Positions 1 to 8,267 of a stretch of 64,000 nt of DNA are shown piece after piece; within the stretch, counting starts at the first letter, position 1; each line of letters starts with the position of its first letter. The notes under the pieces were generated by a model that was not told the origin of the DNA, searched no databases, and saw only the letters and a list, made by a program, of their open reading frames with translations. The position numbers and the translations under genes are program-made. Location: the NCBI RefSeq assembly GCF_001636695.1, contig NZ_LGEL01000020.1, positions 1 through 64,000 of the forward strand, written 5' to 3'. The stretch comes from Pedobacter panaciterrae (GTDB lineage: Bacteria > Bacteroidota > Bacteroidia > Sphingobacteriales > Sphingobacteriaceae).

Positions 1-21
1 GGAGATGTGTATAAGAGACAG
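1..21. other. Residual Nextera (Tn5 mosaic end) sequencing adapter
   Basis: Bases 3-21 are exactly the 19-base Tn5 mosaic end used in Nextera libraries, and the preceding GG matches the end of the read-2 (i7) arm. This is library-construction sequence and marks an untrimmed contig end. It supplies a false in-frame ATG at base 7, so the first gene must not be started there. Confidence 0.96.
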
Positions 22-30
22 TTTATAGCC

Positions 31-870
31 ATGAAAAATAAGGAATGGACAATTGAATCTCATTCGAATCTATTTAATTTACAATTAAAGGAAATACTGA
101 ACTACAGGCATTTACTCTTTCAATTGATTAAAAGAGATGTGCTGGCACTTTACAAGCAGACCATTTTAGGTCCAATGTGGTTTTTTATTCAACCCCTGCT
201 TACTACAGTTGTATTCACTTTTGTTTTTGGTAAGCTTGCCAGGGTTTCTACTGATGGATTACCACTGCCCCTATTCTATTTAGCAGGCATTATTAACTGG
301 AATTACTTTTCAGAATGCTTAAACAAAACCTCGACAGTTTTTAAGGATAACGTACAAATATTTGGCAAGGTTTATTTTCCCAGAATTATTGTACCAATAA
401 GCATATCGATCTCTATTCTTTCCAGATATGCCATCCAGTTACTCGTATTTCTGATTTGCATTGTCATCTATCATTACAAGGGCGCGCAGCTGGAGGTTAC
501 ATCAGTCATTATTGTCTTTCCTTTAATGGTTATTGCAATGACATCTCTTGGATTGGGATTAGGGATCATCATTTCAGCTTTAACCATAAAATATAAAGAC
601 CTGGCTTTCCTTGTTGGATTTGGAATACAATTATTAATGTATACTACAACTGTGATTTATCCGCTGTCTGCCGCTCCCGAAAATTTAAAATGGTTAATTC
701 AAATGAACCCTATGACAAGTGTGATAGAGGTTTTTCGATACGGTTTTTTAGGCAAGGGAGGTATTACCATACATAGCATGACTTATTCTGTAGTTGTAAG
801 TGCATTAATACTCTTTACAGGCATGATTGCCTTTAACAAAGTTGAGCGGACTTTTATAGACACTATTTAA
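31..870 (+). CDS. ABC-2 type polysaccharide exporter, permease subunit
   Basis: Inner-membrane permease of the Wzm/KpsM/TagG type, which exports lipid-linked polysaccharide with the ATPase encoded next. The 279-residue protein has a hydrophilic N-terminus (RHLLFQLIKRDVLALYKQT), then about six hydrophobic segments, with the family-typical LGPMWFFIQPLL near the first and NPMTSVIEVFRYGFLG before the last. I start it at base 31 because the upstream in-frame ATG at base 7 lies in adapter sequence. The contig begins just before the gene, so a longer natural N-terminus cannot be excluded. It leads an operon of tightly packed glycan genes. Confidence 0.9.
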   Translation: MKNKEWTIESHSNLFNLQLKEILNYRHLLFQLIKRDVLALYKQTILGPMWFFIQPLLTTVVFTFVFGKLARVSTDGLPLPLFYLAGIINWNYFSECLNKTSTVFKDNVQIFGKVYFPRIIVPISISISILSRYAIQLLVFLICIVIYHYKGAQLEVTSVIIVFPLMVIAMTSLGLGLGIIISALTIKYKDLAFLVGFGIQLLMYTTTVIYPLSAAPENLKWLIQMNPMTSVIEVFRYGFLGKGGITIHSMTYSVVVSALILFTGMIAFNKVERTFIDTI

Positions 871-880
871 CAACGGCATT

Positions 881-1627
881 ATGGGCAACATTGTAATCAA
901 GGCAGAGAACATTACTAAAGTTTATCAACTAGGTCAGATAGGCGGTGGTAGTATTAGTCGGGATTTTGAAAGCTGGAGAGCTAAGCTGGCAGGAAAAAGC
1001 AATCCTTATTCCCGCATAAGCGAAGAGAAAGGTAAAACTTCCGGCAATGGGTTATTTTGGGCATTGAAGGACATTAATTTCGAAATTGAACAAGGAGAAA
1101 CAGTTGGCCTTATTGGAACCAATGGTGCCGGCAAAAGTACTCTACTAAAGATAATCAGCAGAATTACTGCTCCAACAAGCGGAAAAATTAAAGGCAAGGG
1201 ACGTATTACAAGCTTACTGGAAATAGGAACAGGCTTTCATCCTGAATTAACAGGTAGAGAAAATGTATTTCTTAACGGGGCAATGCTTGGAATGCAAAGA
1301 TCGGAGGTTAAAAGAAAGTTTGACCAGATCATTGATTTTGCTGAGATCGAAAAACACATACAAACACCGGTAAAAAGATACTCTTCCGGGATGTATATGC
1401 GCCTTGCATTTTCTGTAGCGGCCCATCTCGAATCTGAGCTACTGATCATGGATGAGGTATTGGCTGTAGGTGACAAAATATTTCAACAGAAATGCATCGA
1501 TAAAGTGCAACAGATCAGTAAAGAGGAAGGAAAAACCATACTGATGGTAAGTCATAATTTAAATGAAAGCGATCGCCTGTTTAGCAAGAAAATAGTATTA
1601 ACAAATGGCAGCATATTAAATTCATGA
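881..1627 (+). CDS. ABC polysaccharide exporter, ATP-binding subunit (Wzt/TagH-like)
   Basis: ATPase partner of the upstream permease. Walker A is GTNGAGKST at residues 79-87, the signature is YSSGM at 167-171 (the SSG form usual for polysaccharide exporters), Walker B ends at D191-E192, and the H-loop histidine is about H225. At 248 residues it lacks the C-terminal carbohydrate-binding domain of O-antigen-capping Wzt proteins, so substrate recognition should not depend on such a domain. A roughly 40-residue insertion separates the first strand from Walker A. Its stop overlaps the next start as ATGA, implying translational coupling. Confidence 0.92.
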   Translation: MGNIVIKAENITKVYQLGQIGGGSISRDFESWRAKLAGKSNPYSRISEEKGKTSGNGLFWALKDINFEIEQGETVGLIGTNGAGKSTLLKIISRITAPTSGKIKGKGRITSLLEIGTGFHPELTGRENVFLNGAMLGMQRSEVKRKFDQIIDFAEIEKHIQTPVKRYSSGMYMRLAFSVAAHLESELLIMDEVLAVGDKIFQQKCIDKVQQISKEEGKTILMVSHNLNESDRLFSKKIVLTNGSILNS

Positions 1628-2742
1628 AACTGGCAATTATTTGTACACACCCAATTCAATATTATGTTCCTGTTTTTAGGCTTCTGGCTAAAAATATTAA
1701 ACTAAAGGTTTTTTATACCGTAGGTGATCATATAAATTTTGACAAGGGTTTTAATCGGGTAATAGATTGGGATATTCCTATGCTTGATGGCTATCAATTT
1801 GAATTTTTACAGAACACGGCAAGAAACAAAGTCACACATCATTTTATGGGAATTAAAAATCCTACAGCAATAGACTACATTTCAAAATTCGCACCTGATT
1901 ATCTCCTTGTATATGGTTGGGCACATTATAGCCATTTTAAAATATTAAAGCATTTTAAAGGAAAAATTCCAATACTATTTCGTGGTGATTCTACTTTATT
2001 AAATGAGCAATCCATTTTTAAATGCATGATAAGAAGTATTGTACTCAGGTATGTTTACAGACACATAGACAAGGCGCTGTACGTTGGCACGAATAATAAA
2101 GCCTATTTCAAAAAATATGGTTTAAAAGAAGGTCAGCTTTTTTTTGCTCCGCATGCAATAGATAATGAACGATTTTCTGAGAAAACAGACCTTGATATAA
2201 GAGCATTATTAGGTCTTCACCCTTATGAAATACTGATACTGTTTGCGGGCAAGCTTAAATCCATTAAAGATCCTGAGCTACTACTTAGGGCTTTTATAGA
2301 ACTTGATTTTTCAAATATCAATTTACTTTACGCAGGTAGTGGAAGGTTGGAAACAAAACTAAAATCCCTGGCTACCGGTTTCAGAAATATTCATTTTATA
2401 CCATTTCAAAATCAAAGTGCCATGCCAGCTGTGTATCAGGCATGCGATATATTCTGTTTCCCTTCAAAAAATGATTCCTGGGGTTTAGCAATAAATGAAG
2501 CAATGGCTGCCGGAAAAGCAATTATAGCATCTGACAAAACAGGTGCCGCAGCGGATTTAATAAACTCCGGCAATGGCTACATCTTCCAAAGTGGTAATAT
2601 CACTGATCTTAAAGAGAAATTAGTAAAACTGGTTTTTGATCGGGAGCAGTTACATTCAAAAGGGGAATTTTCTAAAAAAACTATTTACTCCTGGAATTTT
2701 GAAAACCAGGTAAAAAACATTCTTAATGCGATCGCCAATTAG
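1624..2742 (+). CDS. Glycosyltransferase family 4
   Basis: Retaining GT-B glycosyltransferase that probably adds one sugar to the repeat unit of the exported polysaccharide at the cytoplasmic face. The 372-residue protein opens with KLAIICTHPIQYYVP, has the second Rossmann domain from about residue 195 (LILFAGKLKSIKDPELLL), and carries the donor-binding motif at 282-300 (KNDSWGLAINEAMAAGKAI). In the usual E-x7-E motif the first glutamate is aspartate here (D284, E292). It overlaps the ATPase gene by 4 bp and the next gene by 17 bp. Donor and acceptor cannot be told from sequence. Confidence 0.88.
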   Translation: MKLAIICTHPIQYYVPVFRLLAKNIKLKVFYTVGDHINFDKGFNRVIDWDIPMLDGYQFEFLQNTARNKVTHHFMGIKNPTAIDYISKFAPDYLLVYGWAHYSHFKILKHFKGKIPILFRGDSTLLNEQSIFKCMIRSIVLRYVYRHIDKALYVGTNNKAYFKKYGLKEGQLFFAPHAIDNERFSEKTDLDIRALLGLHPYEILILFAGKLKSIKDPELLLRAFIELDFSNINLLYAGSGRLETKLKSLATGFRNIHFIPFQNQSAMPAVYQACDIFCFPSKNDSWGLAINEAMAAGKAIIASDKTGAAADLINSGNGYIFQSGNITDLKEKLVKLVFDREQLHSKGEFSKKTIYSWNFENQVKNILNAIAN

Positions 2743-4084
2743 TCTGTTAACTGTTATTTACGTACCCTGGATATTGGCAGAAATTATCTGTTTCGATCCT
2801 GTATTATCATATTCGATTGCCTGGGCAGGTTCTCTTATAATATTTTATTTAACCTTATTTTCTCCTTTCAGGTATCTCAGTCATGATTTGCCTTTACAGC
2901 ATCAGATTATGCGGCCAATTGTTCTGATCCAATTGATCTTTGCAGGTTTCATGTGCTGTACTTCTATATTTTATTTTATTGATCATTTGGATTCTGATTT
3001 AATATTAAGCATTGCTAAATGTCAGCGACTTGCTCTTCTGGCACATACAGCTGTAGTTACAGGTATGATTTTACTCATAAAACCTACACCCATAATTAAG
3101 TACAAACTCAGAAACCCTGATGGGATATTATTTAAATTATGTATCCTATGTTATATAGCAAGTATTTCAATAAACTATGTGCCTGCACTAATTCAATTCA
3201 AATATTCACTCTTATCAATTGCCATTTGTTGCAGTGCCTGCATATTCATAAAGGGGGTAGTAAAACGCTTGTCAACACATCTCATTTTTGGAGGGTCTGC
3301 TTTTGGATTAAATATTATAAACTCAACACTAACAGGTTACAAGGAGAGTATCATAATCAATGTACTGCTCATTGGATTTTTAGCTTTCCCTCATTATAAG
3401 AAGACTATGCTAACCCTGGCAATACCTTGTATTTATCTGTTGTTATATACCTTACCAACATTTACAACTGTTATCAGAACCCAATCCTGGCTATCCGGAA
3501 AATCAAAGGAAATAGCCCGGCAGGAAGCATATCAGACATTTTTTGATGAGAATAGTGAAGATAAGATCAGCACCAATAACAAGGAATTCTTAATAAATCG
3601 GTTAAGTGAAATCGGAATGTTTACTCAATACGTAAAGCAGGTACCGGAACAACATCCATATTATGGATTGGAAATATTGACCAATTCACTTTTTGCTTTA
3701 ATACCCAGAGTCTTTTGGGAAGAAAAACCAGATACAGAAAAACTTGCCATGCAAAGAGTATATACTTTAAACGTTGCACAAAGATCATCAAACGTATCTG
3801 CCAAAACCAGACCTGTTGTAGATGGGTATCTCAGTGCAGGTATTCCTGGTGTTTTTAGTGCTATGTTAATTTACGGTCTGATTACCCAAGGACTTTGCAA
3901 CACATCAGAAAAGCTTTTTGGAGGATATCAATTAGGATGTATTATCATATTTAACAGCATATTTCAACAGCTATGGAGAGGCAATACGTTTGAATTTTTA
4001 CTAAACAATATTCTGTATGGCTATATCTTAATGCTAATCATATTCTGGATTATGAAAACAGCAAAATTATTTAAACCATACTAA
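2726..4084 (+). CDS. Wzy-like polysaccharide polymerase (multi-pass membrane protein)
   Basis: A 452-residue inner-membrane protein with about ten or more hydrophobic segments and one large polar loop near residues 250-320 (WLSGKSKEIARQEAYQTF onward). This shape is typical of O-antigen/oligosaccharide-repeat polymerases. Position among glycosyltransferases and an ABC exporter supports that role; these families diverge too much for a motif proof. It lies two genes before an exosortase-like fusion, and I recall Wzy-like proteins described as exosortase companions in Bacteroidota but could not check this. The start overlaps the preceding gene by 17 bp, and the stop directly abuts the next ATG. 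Confidence 0.65.
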   Translation: MRSPISLLTVIYVPWILAEIICFDPVLSYSIAWAGSLIIFYLTLFSPFRYLSHDLPLQHQIMRPIVLIQLIFAGFMCCTSIFYFIDHLDSDLILSIAKCQRLALLAHTAVVTGMILLIKPTPIIKYKLRNPDGILFKLCILCYIASISINYVPALIQFKYSLLSIAICCSACIFIKGVVKRLSTHLIFGGSAFGLNIINSTLTGYKESIIINVLLIGFLAFPHYKKTMLTLAIPCIYLLLYTLPTFTTVIRTQSWLSGKSKEIARQEAYQTFFDENSEDKISTNNKEFLINRLSEIGMFTQYVKQVPEQHPYYGLEILTNSLFALIPRVFWEEKPDTEKLAMQRVYTLNVAQRSSNVSAKTRPVVDGYLSAGIPGVFSAMLIYGLITQGLCNTSEKLFGGYQLGCIIIFNSIFQQLWRGNTFEFLLNNILYGYILMLIIFWIMKTAKLFKPY

Positions 4085-5230
4085 ATGAAAATACTACATG
4101 TAAGTCCAGCTTATAAACCTGCCTCTATTTACGGAGGGCCAACGTTATCAATCGCTAAACTCTGTGAAGTACTATCTTCAAAATGCATTGTAGAAGTTAT
4201 AACCACAACAGCTAACGGAAAAACCGAATTACCTTTTTCATCTCAAAACCCCATTACTATTGATGGGGTGAGTGTGCAGTATTTTAATCGTATCACAAAA
4301 GACCATACGCACTTTTCACCATCGCTGGTCTGGAATCTTTACAAACGTCTCCATCACAGCAAAATCAAAACCATTGTGCACATTCATTCCTGGTGGAATT
4401 TTGTTGCTCTGATCTCTTGTATTATTGCCTGGACAACTAATACGCCAATCATTTTATCGCCAAGAGGAATGCTGACTTCATACACCTTAAAAAATCGAAA
4501 CACTATTTTTAAATCATTAATTCACAATATCTTAGGGAAGTTTCTGATCTCTAACTGCTATGTGCATGCTACAAGCGATCAGGAAAAATGGGACATACTT
4601 AAAATCTGTAAACCAAAAAGTATTGAGGTAATTTCAAATTTTATTACCGTCCCGATGGCTCAAAATATACAACATCAAATCCCAACATTCTCCATAACTT
4701 TTAAGCTAATTTTCCTCTCAAGAATTGAAGAAAAAAAAGGGCTTGAGCTATTGTTCAAATCCCTGGCTAAATGTTCCTTCTCCTGGGAATTAACAATTTC
4801 CGGAATGGGAGAATACGCTTACATTAAAAAATTAAAAGAACTTTCTGAATCATTAAACATATCCGCTTCAATCAATTGGACGGGATACATTGCCAATGAT
4901 CAAAAGTATCAGATACTCAGTAACCACGATCTGCTTGTGCTATTTTCTTACAATGAGAATTTTGCAAACGTTGTTATTGAAAGCCTGATAAGCGGAACAC
5001 CCGTTGCAATCTCATCACATGTAGGTTTATCAGATTATGTAAAAGCGAATGATCTTGGCTGGGTTTCGGAGATAGATCAGGCAGCAGTTACAAGAACGTT
5101 AAACAATGCATTTCATAACATAGAAAAAAGGCTTAGAATTCGTAAAACTGCCCCCTCATTGATTAAAGCACATTTTTCAGAACAATACATCTTAAATCAA
5201 TACTTACAACTTTATCAGAATCTACAGTGA
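4085..5230 (+). CDS. Glycosyltransferase family 4
   Basis: Second GT4 enzyme of the locus, 381 residues. The N-terminal acceptor domain starts KILHVSPAYKPASIYGGPT, typical of GT4 enzymes with a glycine-rich first loop. The donor domain begins near residue 210 (FLSRIEEKKGLELLF), and the E-x7-E motif is complete at E291 and E299 (NENFANVVIES). It directly abuts the upstream stop and overlaps the next gene by 4 bp (ORF ends GTGA). It probably extends the polysaccharide repeat; the sugar is unknown. Confidence 0.88.
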   Translation: MKILHVSPAYKPASIYGGPTLSIAKLCEVLSSKCIVEVITTTANGKTELPFSSQNPITIDGVSVQYFNRITKDHTHFSPSLVWNLYKRLHHSKIKTIVHIHSWWNFVALISCIIAWTTNTPIILSPRGMLTSYTLKNRNTIFKSLIHNILGKFLISNCYVHATSDQEKWDILKICKPKSIEVISNFITVPMAQNIQHQIPTFSITFKLIFLSRIEEKKGLELLFKSLAKCSFSWELTISGMGEYAYIKKLKELSESLNISASINWTGYIANDQKYQILSNHDLLVLFSYNENFANVVIESLISGTPVAISSHVGLSDYVKANDLGWVSEIDQAAVTRTLNNAFHNIEKRLRIRKTAPSLIKAHFSEQYILNQYLQLYQNLQ

Positions 5231-6618
5231 CCAATCAGCATTTCTCTTTTATTATTTTAACTTTCAATGAAGAGCTTCACCTTCCAAGACTTCTGGAATC
5301 TATTAGTTCGTTAAATGCTTTAACCTATGTTTTGGATTCGGGCAGCACAGATACAACGTTGGAAATATGTGCTGCCTATAATGTTGAAACAAAAATTCAT
5401 CCATTTGAAAATCATCCAAAACAATGGGCAATAGCTTTAAATTCTTTTGAGATCATCACACCCTGGATTATCGGACTAGATGCAGATCAGATTGTAACAC
5501 CTGAACTTTTGATACTCCTTGAGCATTTTAAAAACAATGATTACTTAAACACAGACGGCATATACTTTAACCGCAAAAATTACTTTAAGGGATGTTGGAT
5601 AAAACACGGAGGATATTACCCAAAATACTTATTGAAGATGTTCAGGTATAACATTGGATATTCAGACCTCACCGAAAATATGGATCACCGTTTTCAGGTT
5701 CCCGGTAAAACAATTGTTTGGAAAGATGGCCATCTCATTGAAGAAAACCTCAAAGAAAACAACATTCATTTTTGGATAGAAAAACACAATAAGTATAGCG
5801 ATCTCCTTGCTAATGAAGAAATACAGCGAAAAAGTAAACAACTCAAGCAATCAATTAGTGCCAATCCATTTGGTTCTCCAAACCAACGTAATGCATTCCT
5901 GAAAAAAATATGGTGGTTAATGCCAGGATATTTCAGGCCGACGATATATTTTATGTACCGATTGATTTTCCGTTTAGGATTTCTAGACGGAAAAAATGGA
6001 ATTATCTATCATTTTCTTCAGGGGTTTTGGTTTAGACTAATTGTCGATATAAAGATCGAAGAATTATCAAAACCACGAAAATCTAATACTTCCTATCGAT
6101 TCCTCATTAATTTCTTAATCCTTTTTGTTTTGTTTTACGGGTTTAACATTTTCTATATCGGAGCAACAACAAGGGGTGGTTTTTATCTTCCCTTTTTAAA
6201 TCAGCACCTAAATTACATTGCAGCCTGGCAACAATTCTGCATTGCTACTTCTGCCCAAATCCTGAAGAATCTTGGGTATACTGTGCAAATTAATAACACA
6301 GGTTTAAGTGTAGAAAACCATTCTGGATTTAGGCTTATATACTCTTGTTTAGGATATGGAATTATGAGTTGCTTTGCAGCTTTCGTAATTGCTTATCCAA
6401 AGGCATTACATGCCAAACTTATATTTCTAATTTTTGGATTAGTAGTTATACAGCTATTAAATACCATAAGATTTGTGTTAATATCTATCTATTACAAATC
6501 ATCATTTCATGTATTAAACATCGATCATCACACGATATTCAATAGTGTTTTATACGCTATACTAATTATAATGTGTTACTTCTGGTTAAACCACCCTTCA
6601 AGAAAACTGACCAGCTAA
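5227..6618 (+). CDS. Glycosyltransferase family 2 fused to an exosortase-like membrane domain
   Basis: Two-domain protein of 463 residues. Residues 1 to about 270 are a GT2 (GT-A) glycosyltransferase with an early SFIILTFNEE strand, DSGS at 37-40 and the metal-binding GLDADQ at 83-88. Residues about 290-455 form a multi-helix membrane domain with the three residues that define exosortase/archaeosortase cysteine transpeptidases, in the right order and setting: Cys374 (YSCLGYG), Arg415 (NTIRF) and His434/His435 (DHHTIFNS). Exosortases cleave and re-anchor exported proteins with C-terminal sorting signals; a link to a glycosyltransferase would join anchoring to surface glycan synthesis. The start is GTG at 5227. 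No sorting-signal substrate is recognisable in this window. Confidence 0.8.
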   Translation: MTNQHFSFIILTFNEELHLPRLLESISSLNALTYVLDSGSTDTTLEICAAYNVETKIHPFENHPKQWAIALNSFEIITPWIIGLDADQIVTPELLILLEHFKNNDYLNTDGIYFNRKNYFKGCWIKHGGYYPKYLLKMFRYNIGYSDLTENMDHRFQVPGKTIVWKDGHLIEENLKENNIHFWIEKHNKYSDLLANEEIQRKSKQLKQSISANPFGSPNQRNAFLKKIWWLMPGYFRPTIYFMYRLIFRLGFLDGKNGIIYHFLQGFWFRLIVDIKIEELSKPRKSNTSYRFLINFLILFVLFYGFNIFYIGATTRGGFYLPFLNQHLNYIAAWQQFCIATSAQILKNLGYTVQINNTGLSVENHSGFRLIYSCLGYGIMSCFAAFVIAYPKALHAKLIFLIFGLVVIQLLNTIRFVLISIYYKSSFHVLNIDHHTIFNSVLYAILIIMCYFWLNHPSRKLTS

Positions 6619-6622
6619 ACCT

Positions 6623-7177
6623 ATGCATGTTACGAAGCTTAAAAAAGGATTTGATAAAAAAGAGTTTAAAATTGGAGCATCATACCTAAAATTAATCTGC
6701 TGGTATTTTACGAGTTTACTATTCTTTAGATCGGGGTTGATACCTTTTAGCAATGTTCTGGTTTTTATACTCAGACTTTTCGGAGCAAAGATTGGAACTG
6801 ATGTCCGTATTAAACCTCATGTTCATATAAAATACCCCTGGAAACTCCATATTGGTGATCATTCCTGGCTAGCAGATTGTTATATTGAAAATCTCGATTA
6901 TGTTATTATAGGGAATAATGTATGCATATCTCAGCAATGTATGCTGCTAACGGGTAATCACAATTATAAACTCCAAACTTTCGATTTAATAACGCAGCCT
7001 GTAATATTGGAAGACGGGGTTTGGATATGTGCCAGGGCAATAGTTTGTCCGGGTGTAACTGCTAAATCTCATTCTGTTTTAACGGCAGGTTCAGTTGCCA
7101 CTAAAAATCTGCAAGCCTATTTTATTTATACAGGATTACCTGCTGTAAAATCTAAAATACGTAAATCAAATAATTAA
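6623..7177 (+). CDS. WcaF-like hexapeptide-repeat acetyltransferase
   Basis: Left-handed beta-helix acyltransferase of 184 residues resembling colanic-acid acetyltransferase WcaF. Imperfect hexapeptide turns run from about residue 55 to 170 (IKPHVHIKYPWKLHIGDHSW; VIIGNNVCIS; VWICARAIVCPGVTAKS). TGNHNY at about 110-115 supplies the histidine expected at the acetyl-transfer site. It probably O-acetylates a sugar of the locus polysaccharide using acetyl-CoA. It is the last gene of the glycan operon, 4 bp after the exosortase fusion. About 140 bp without a gene follow. Confidence 0.85.
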   Translation: MHVTKLKKGFDKKEFKIGASYLKLICWYFTSLLFFRSGLIPFSNVLVFILRLFGAKIGTDVRIKPHVHIKYPWKLHIGDHSWLADCYIENLDYVIIGNNVCISQQCMLLTGNHNYKLQTFDLITQPVILEDGVWICARAIVCPGVTAKSHSVLTAGSVATKNLQAYFIYTGLPAVKSKIRKSNN

Positions 7178-7320
7178 TATAATTGCTTATATTTAAGGTT
7201 CATCCTAGTTTATTATGTGTTTTTCGTCTGTCATAAATCGCTATCCCAAATGTCGTTTGCACACCGCATAAAAAAAGGATTATCGCTCTAAGCATTAATC
7301 AGAATCAACCATCTCAAAAT

Positions 7321-7737
7321 ATGACTATATCTAAAACCGCAACAAATTCAAACAAGGTAAGTGCACACATTAAGAGACTAGAAGCACCTATTGCAGCAAC
7401 AACCCAGCTGATCAGACAGATTATTTTAAGTACAGACAAAGAAATAGGAGAACAAATAAAATGGAACTCGCCCTGTTTCTATTATAATGGTCCAATGAAG
7501 TCCTTCGATCCTAAAGAATATAAAAGAGACATTTTAGTATTAAACCTCCATAAAGGCAATATCTTATTGGTCTTTCCTACAGGTGCAAAGGTTAATGACA
7601 CCAGTGGATTGCTCGAAGGCAGTTTCCCGGACGGCAGAAGATTGGTTAGGTTTAAAGATATGGATGATGTTAAAGCCAAACAGGATTCTCTAAAAAAAAT
7701 TATTGCCGACTGGCTTAAGCTGGTAGAAAGAAATTAG
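7321..7737 (+). CDS. DUF1801 (YdhG-like) domain protein
   Basis: Small soluble protein of 138 residues matching the DUF1801/YdhG family: a helical start with LIRQIILSTDKEIGEQIKWNSPCFYY, then a beta-rich core with a conserved KGNILLVFPTG strand and a final helix ending KKIIADWLKL. The biochemical function of the family is not established. It stands alone between the glycan operon and a convergent cytochrome gene, with a strong bidirectional hairpin just after its stop. Confidence 0.8.
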   Translation: MTISKTATNSNKVSAHIKRLEAPIAATTQLIRQIILSTDKEIGEQIKWNSPCFYYNGPMKSFDPKEYKRDILVLNLHKGNILLVFPTGAKVNDTSGLLEGSFPDGRRLVRFKDMDDVKAKQDSLKKIIADWLKLVERN

Positions 7738-7745
7738 AATATAAC

Positions 7746-7783
7746 AAAGTCGTCATCTCTCTTATCGTCGAGATGACGACTTT
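7746..7783. terminator. Bidirectional terminator hairpin between convergent genes
   Basis: Perfect 14-bp inverted repeat, arms 7746-7759 and 7770-7783, with a 10-base loop. The arms begin AAA and end TTT, so a stem followed by U residues forms in either direction. It separates the DUF1801 gene (+) from the cytochrome gene (-). A partial third copy of the arm (GATGACGACCTT) follows at 7789-7800. Confidence 0.8.
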
Positions 7784-7829
7784 GACCGGATGACGACCTT
7801 GCCTTTTCGCCTCCCTTTTTAGTTAAGTA

Positions 7830-8207
7830 TTACTTTGTAGAAAGTATGTACTTTACAATTTTCTCAGCGTCAGCCTGAGTAACAGACGGGTGAGGTGCCA
7901 TAGGGATTTCGCCCCATACTCCACTTCCTCCTTTAATTACTTTTTTAGCAAGCATAGTAACGTTAGCCTGTGTTGCTGGATATTTCTTTGCAACTTCTGA
8001 GTATGCAGGTCCAACAAGTTTTTCAGTTGGTTTATGACATGCAAAACAATCTGATTTAGTAATTAGTGCTTTTCCCTGCGCAATATCTGCAGGTGATAAA
8101 ACACCAGATGCCGGTTTCGCCCCCGTACCGGCTTTCTTAGTTTGTGCGTATCCGCTTGTGCATACTGCAAAAACAGAACAAATTAAAAAGACAAAGCTCT
8201 TTTTCAT
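7830..8207 (-). CDS. Small monoheme cytochrome c
   Basis: Exported class I cytochrome c of 125 residues. The signal peptide covers residues 1 to about 21, the heme-attachment motif CFACH is at C54-C57-H58, and the likely distal ligand is M103 in EIPMAPHP. I start at 8207 (MKKSFVFLICSVFAV) because this begins with a proper signal peptide; the in-frame ATG at 8255 would add 16 residues that spoil it. It is the last gene of the minus-strand sugar operon and could take electrons from the cupredoxin-bearing protein or from sugar oxidation there. That pairing is inferred from position only. Confidence 0.88.
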   Translation of the reverse strand: MKKSFVFLICSVFAVCTSGYAQTKKAGTGAKPASGVLSPADIAQGKALITKSDCFACHKPTEKLVGPAYSEVAKKYPATQANVTMLAKKVIKGGSGVWGEIPMAPHPSVTQADAEKIVKYILSTK

Positions 8208-8267
8208 ATTCAATACATTAAAAATTAATTGAGTTCGGTTCATTTGATATTGCAAATAAACTAATTT

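Noticed and set aside
7-30. In-frame ATG extending the first gene upstream
   Set aside because: It lies within the sequencing adapter, so the codons are not genomic.
31-7177. Search for an exosortase substrate with a C-terminal sorting signal
   Set aside because: None of the protein C-termini in the window shows a short motif, helix and basic tail arrangement, so any substrate must be elsewhere.
7746-7800. Repeated GATGACGAC units as a CRISPR or repeat array
   Set aside because: Only two stem arms and one partial copy exist, with no regular spacing; a terminator explains them.
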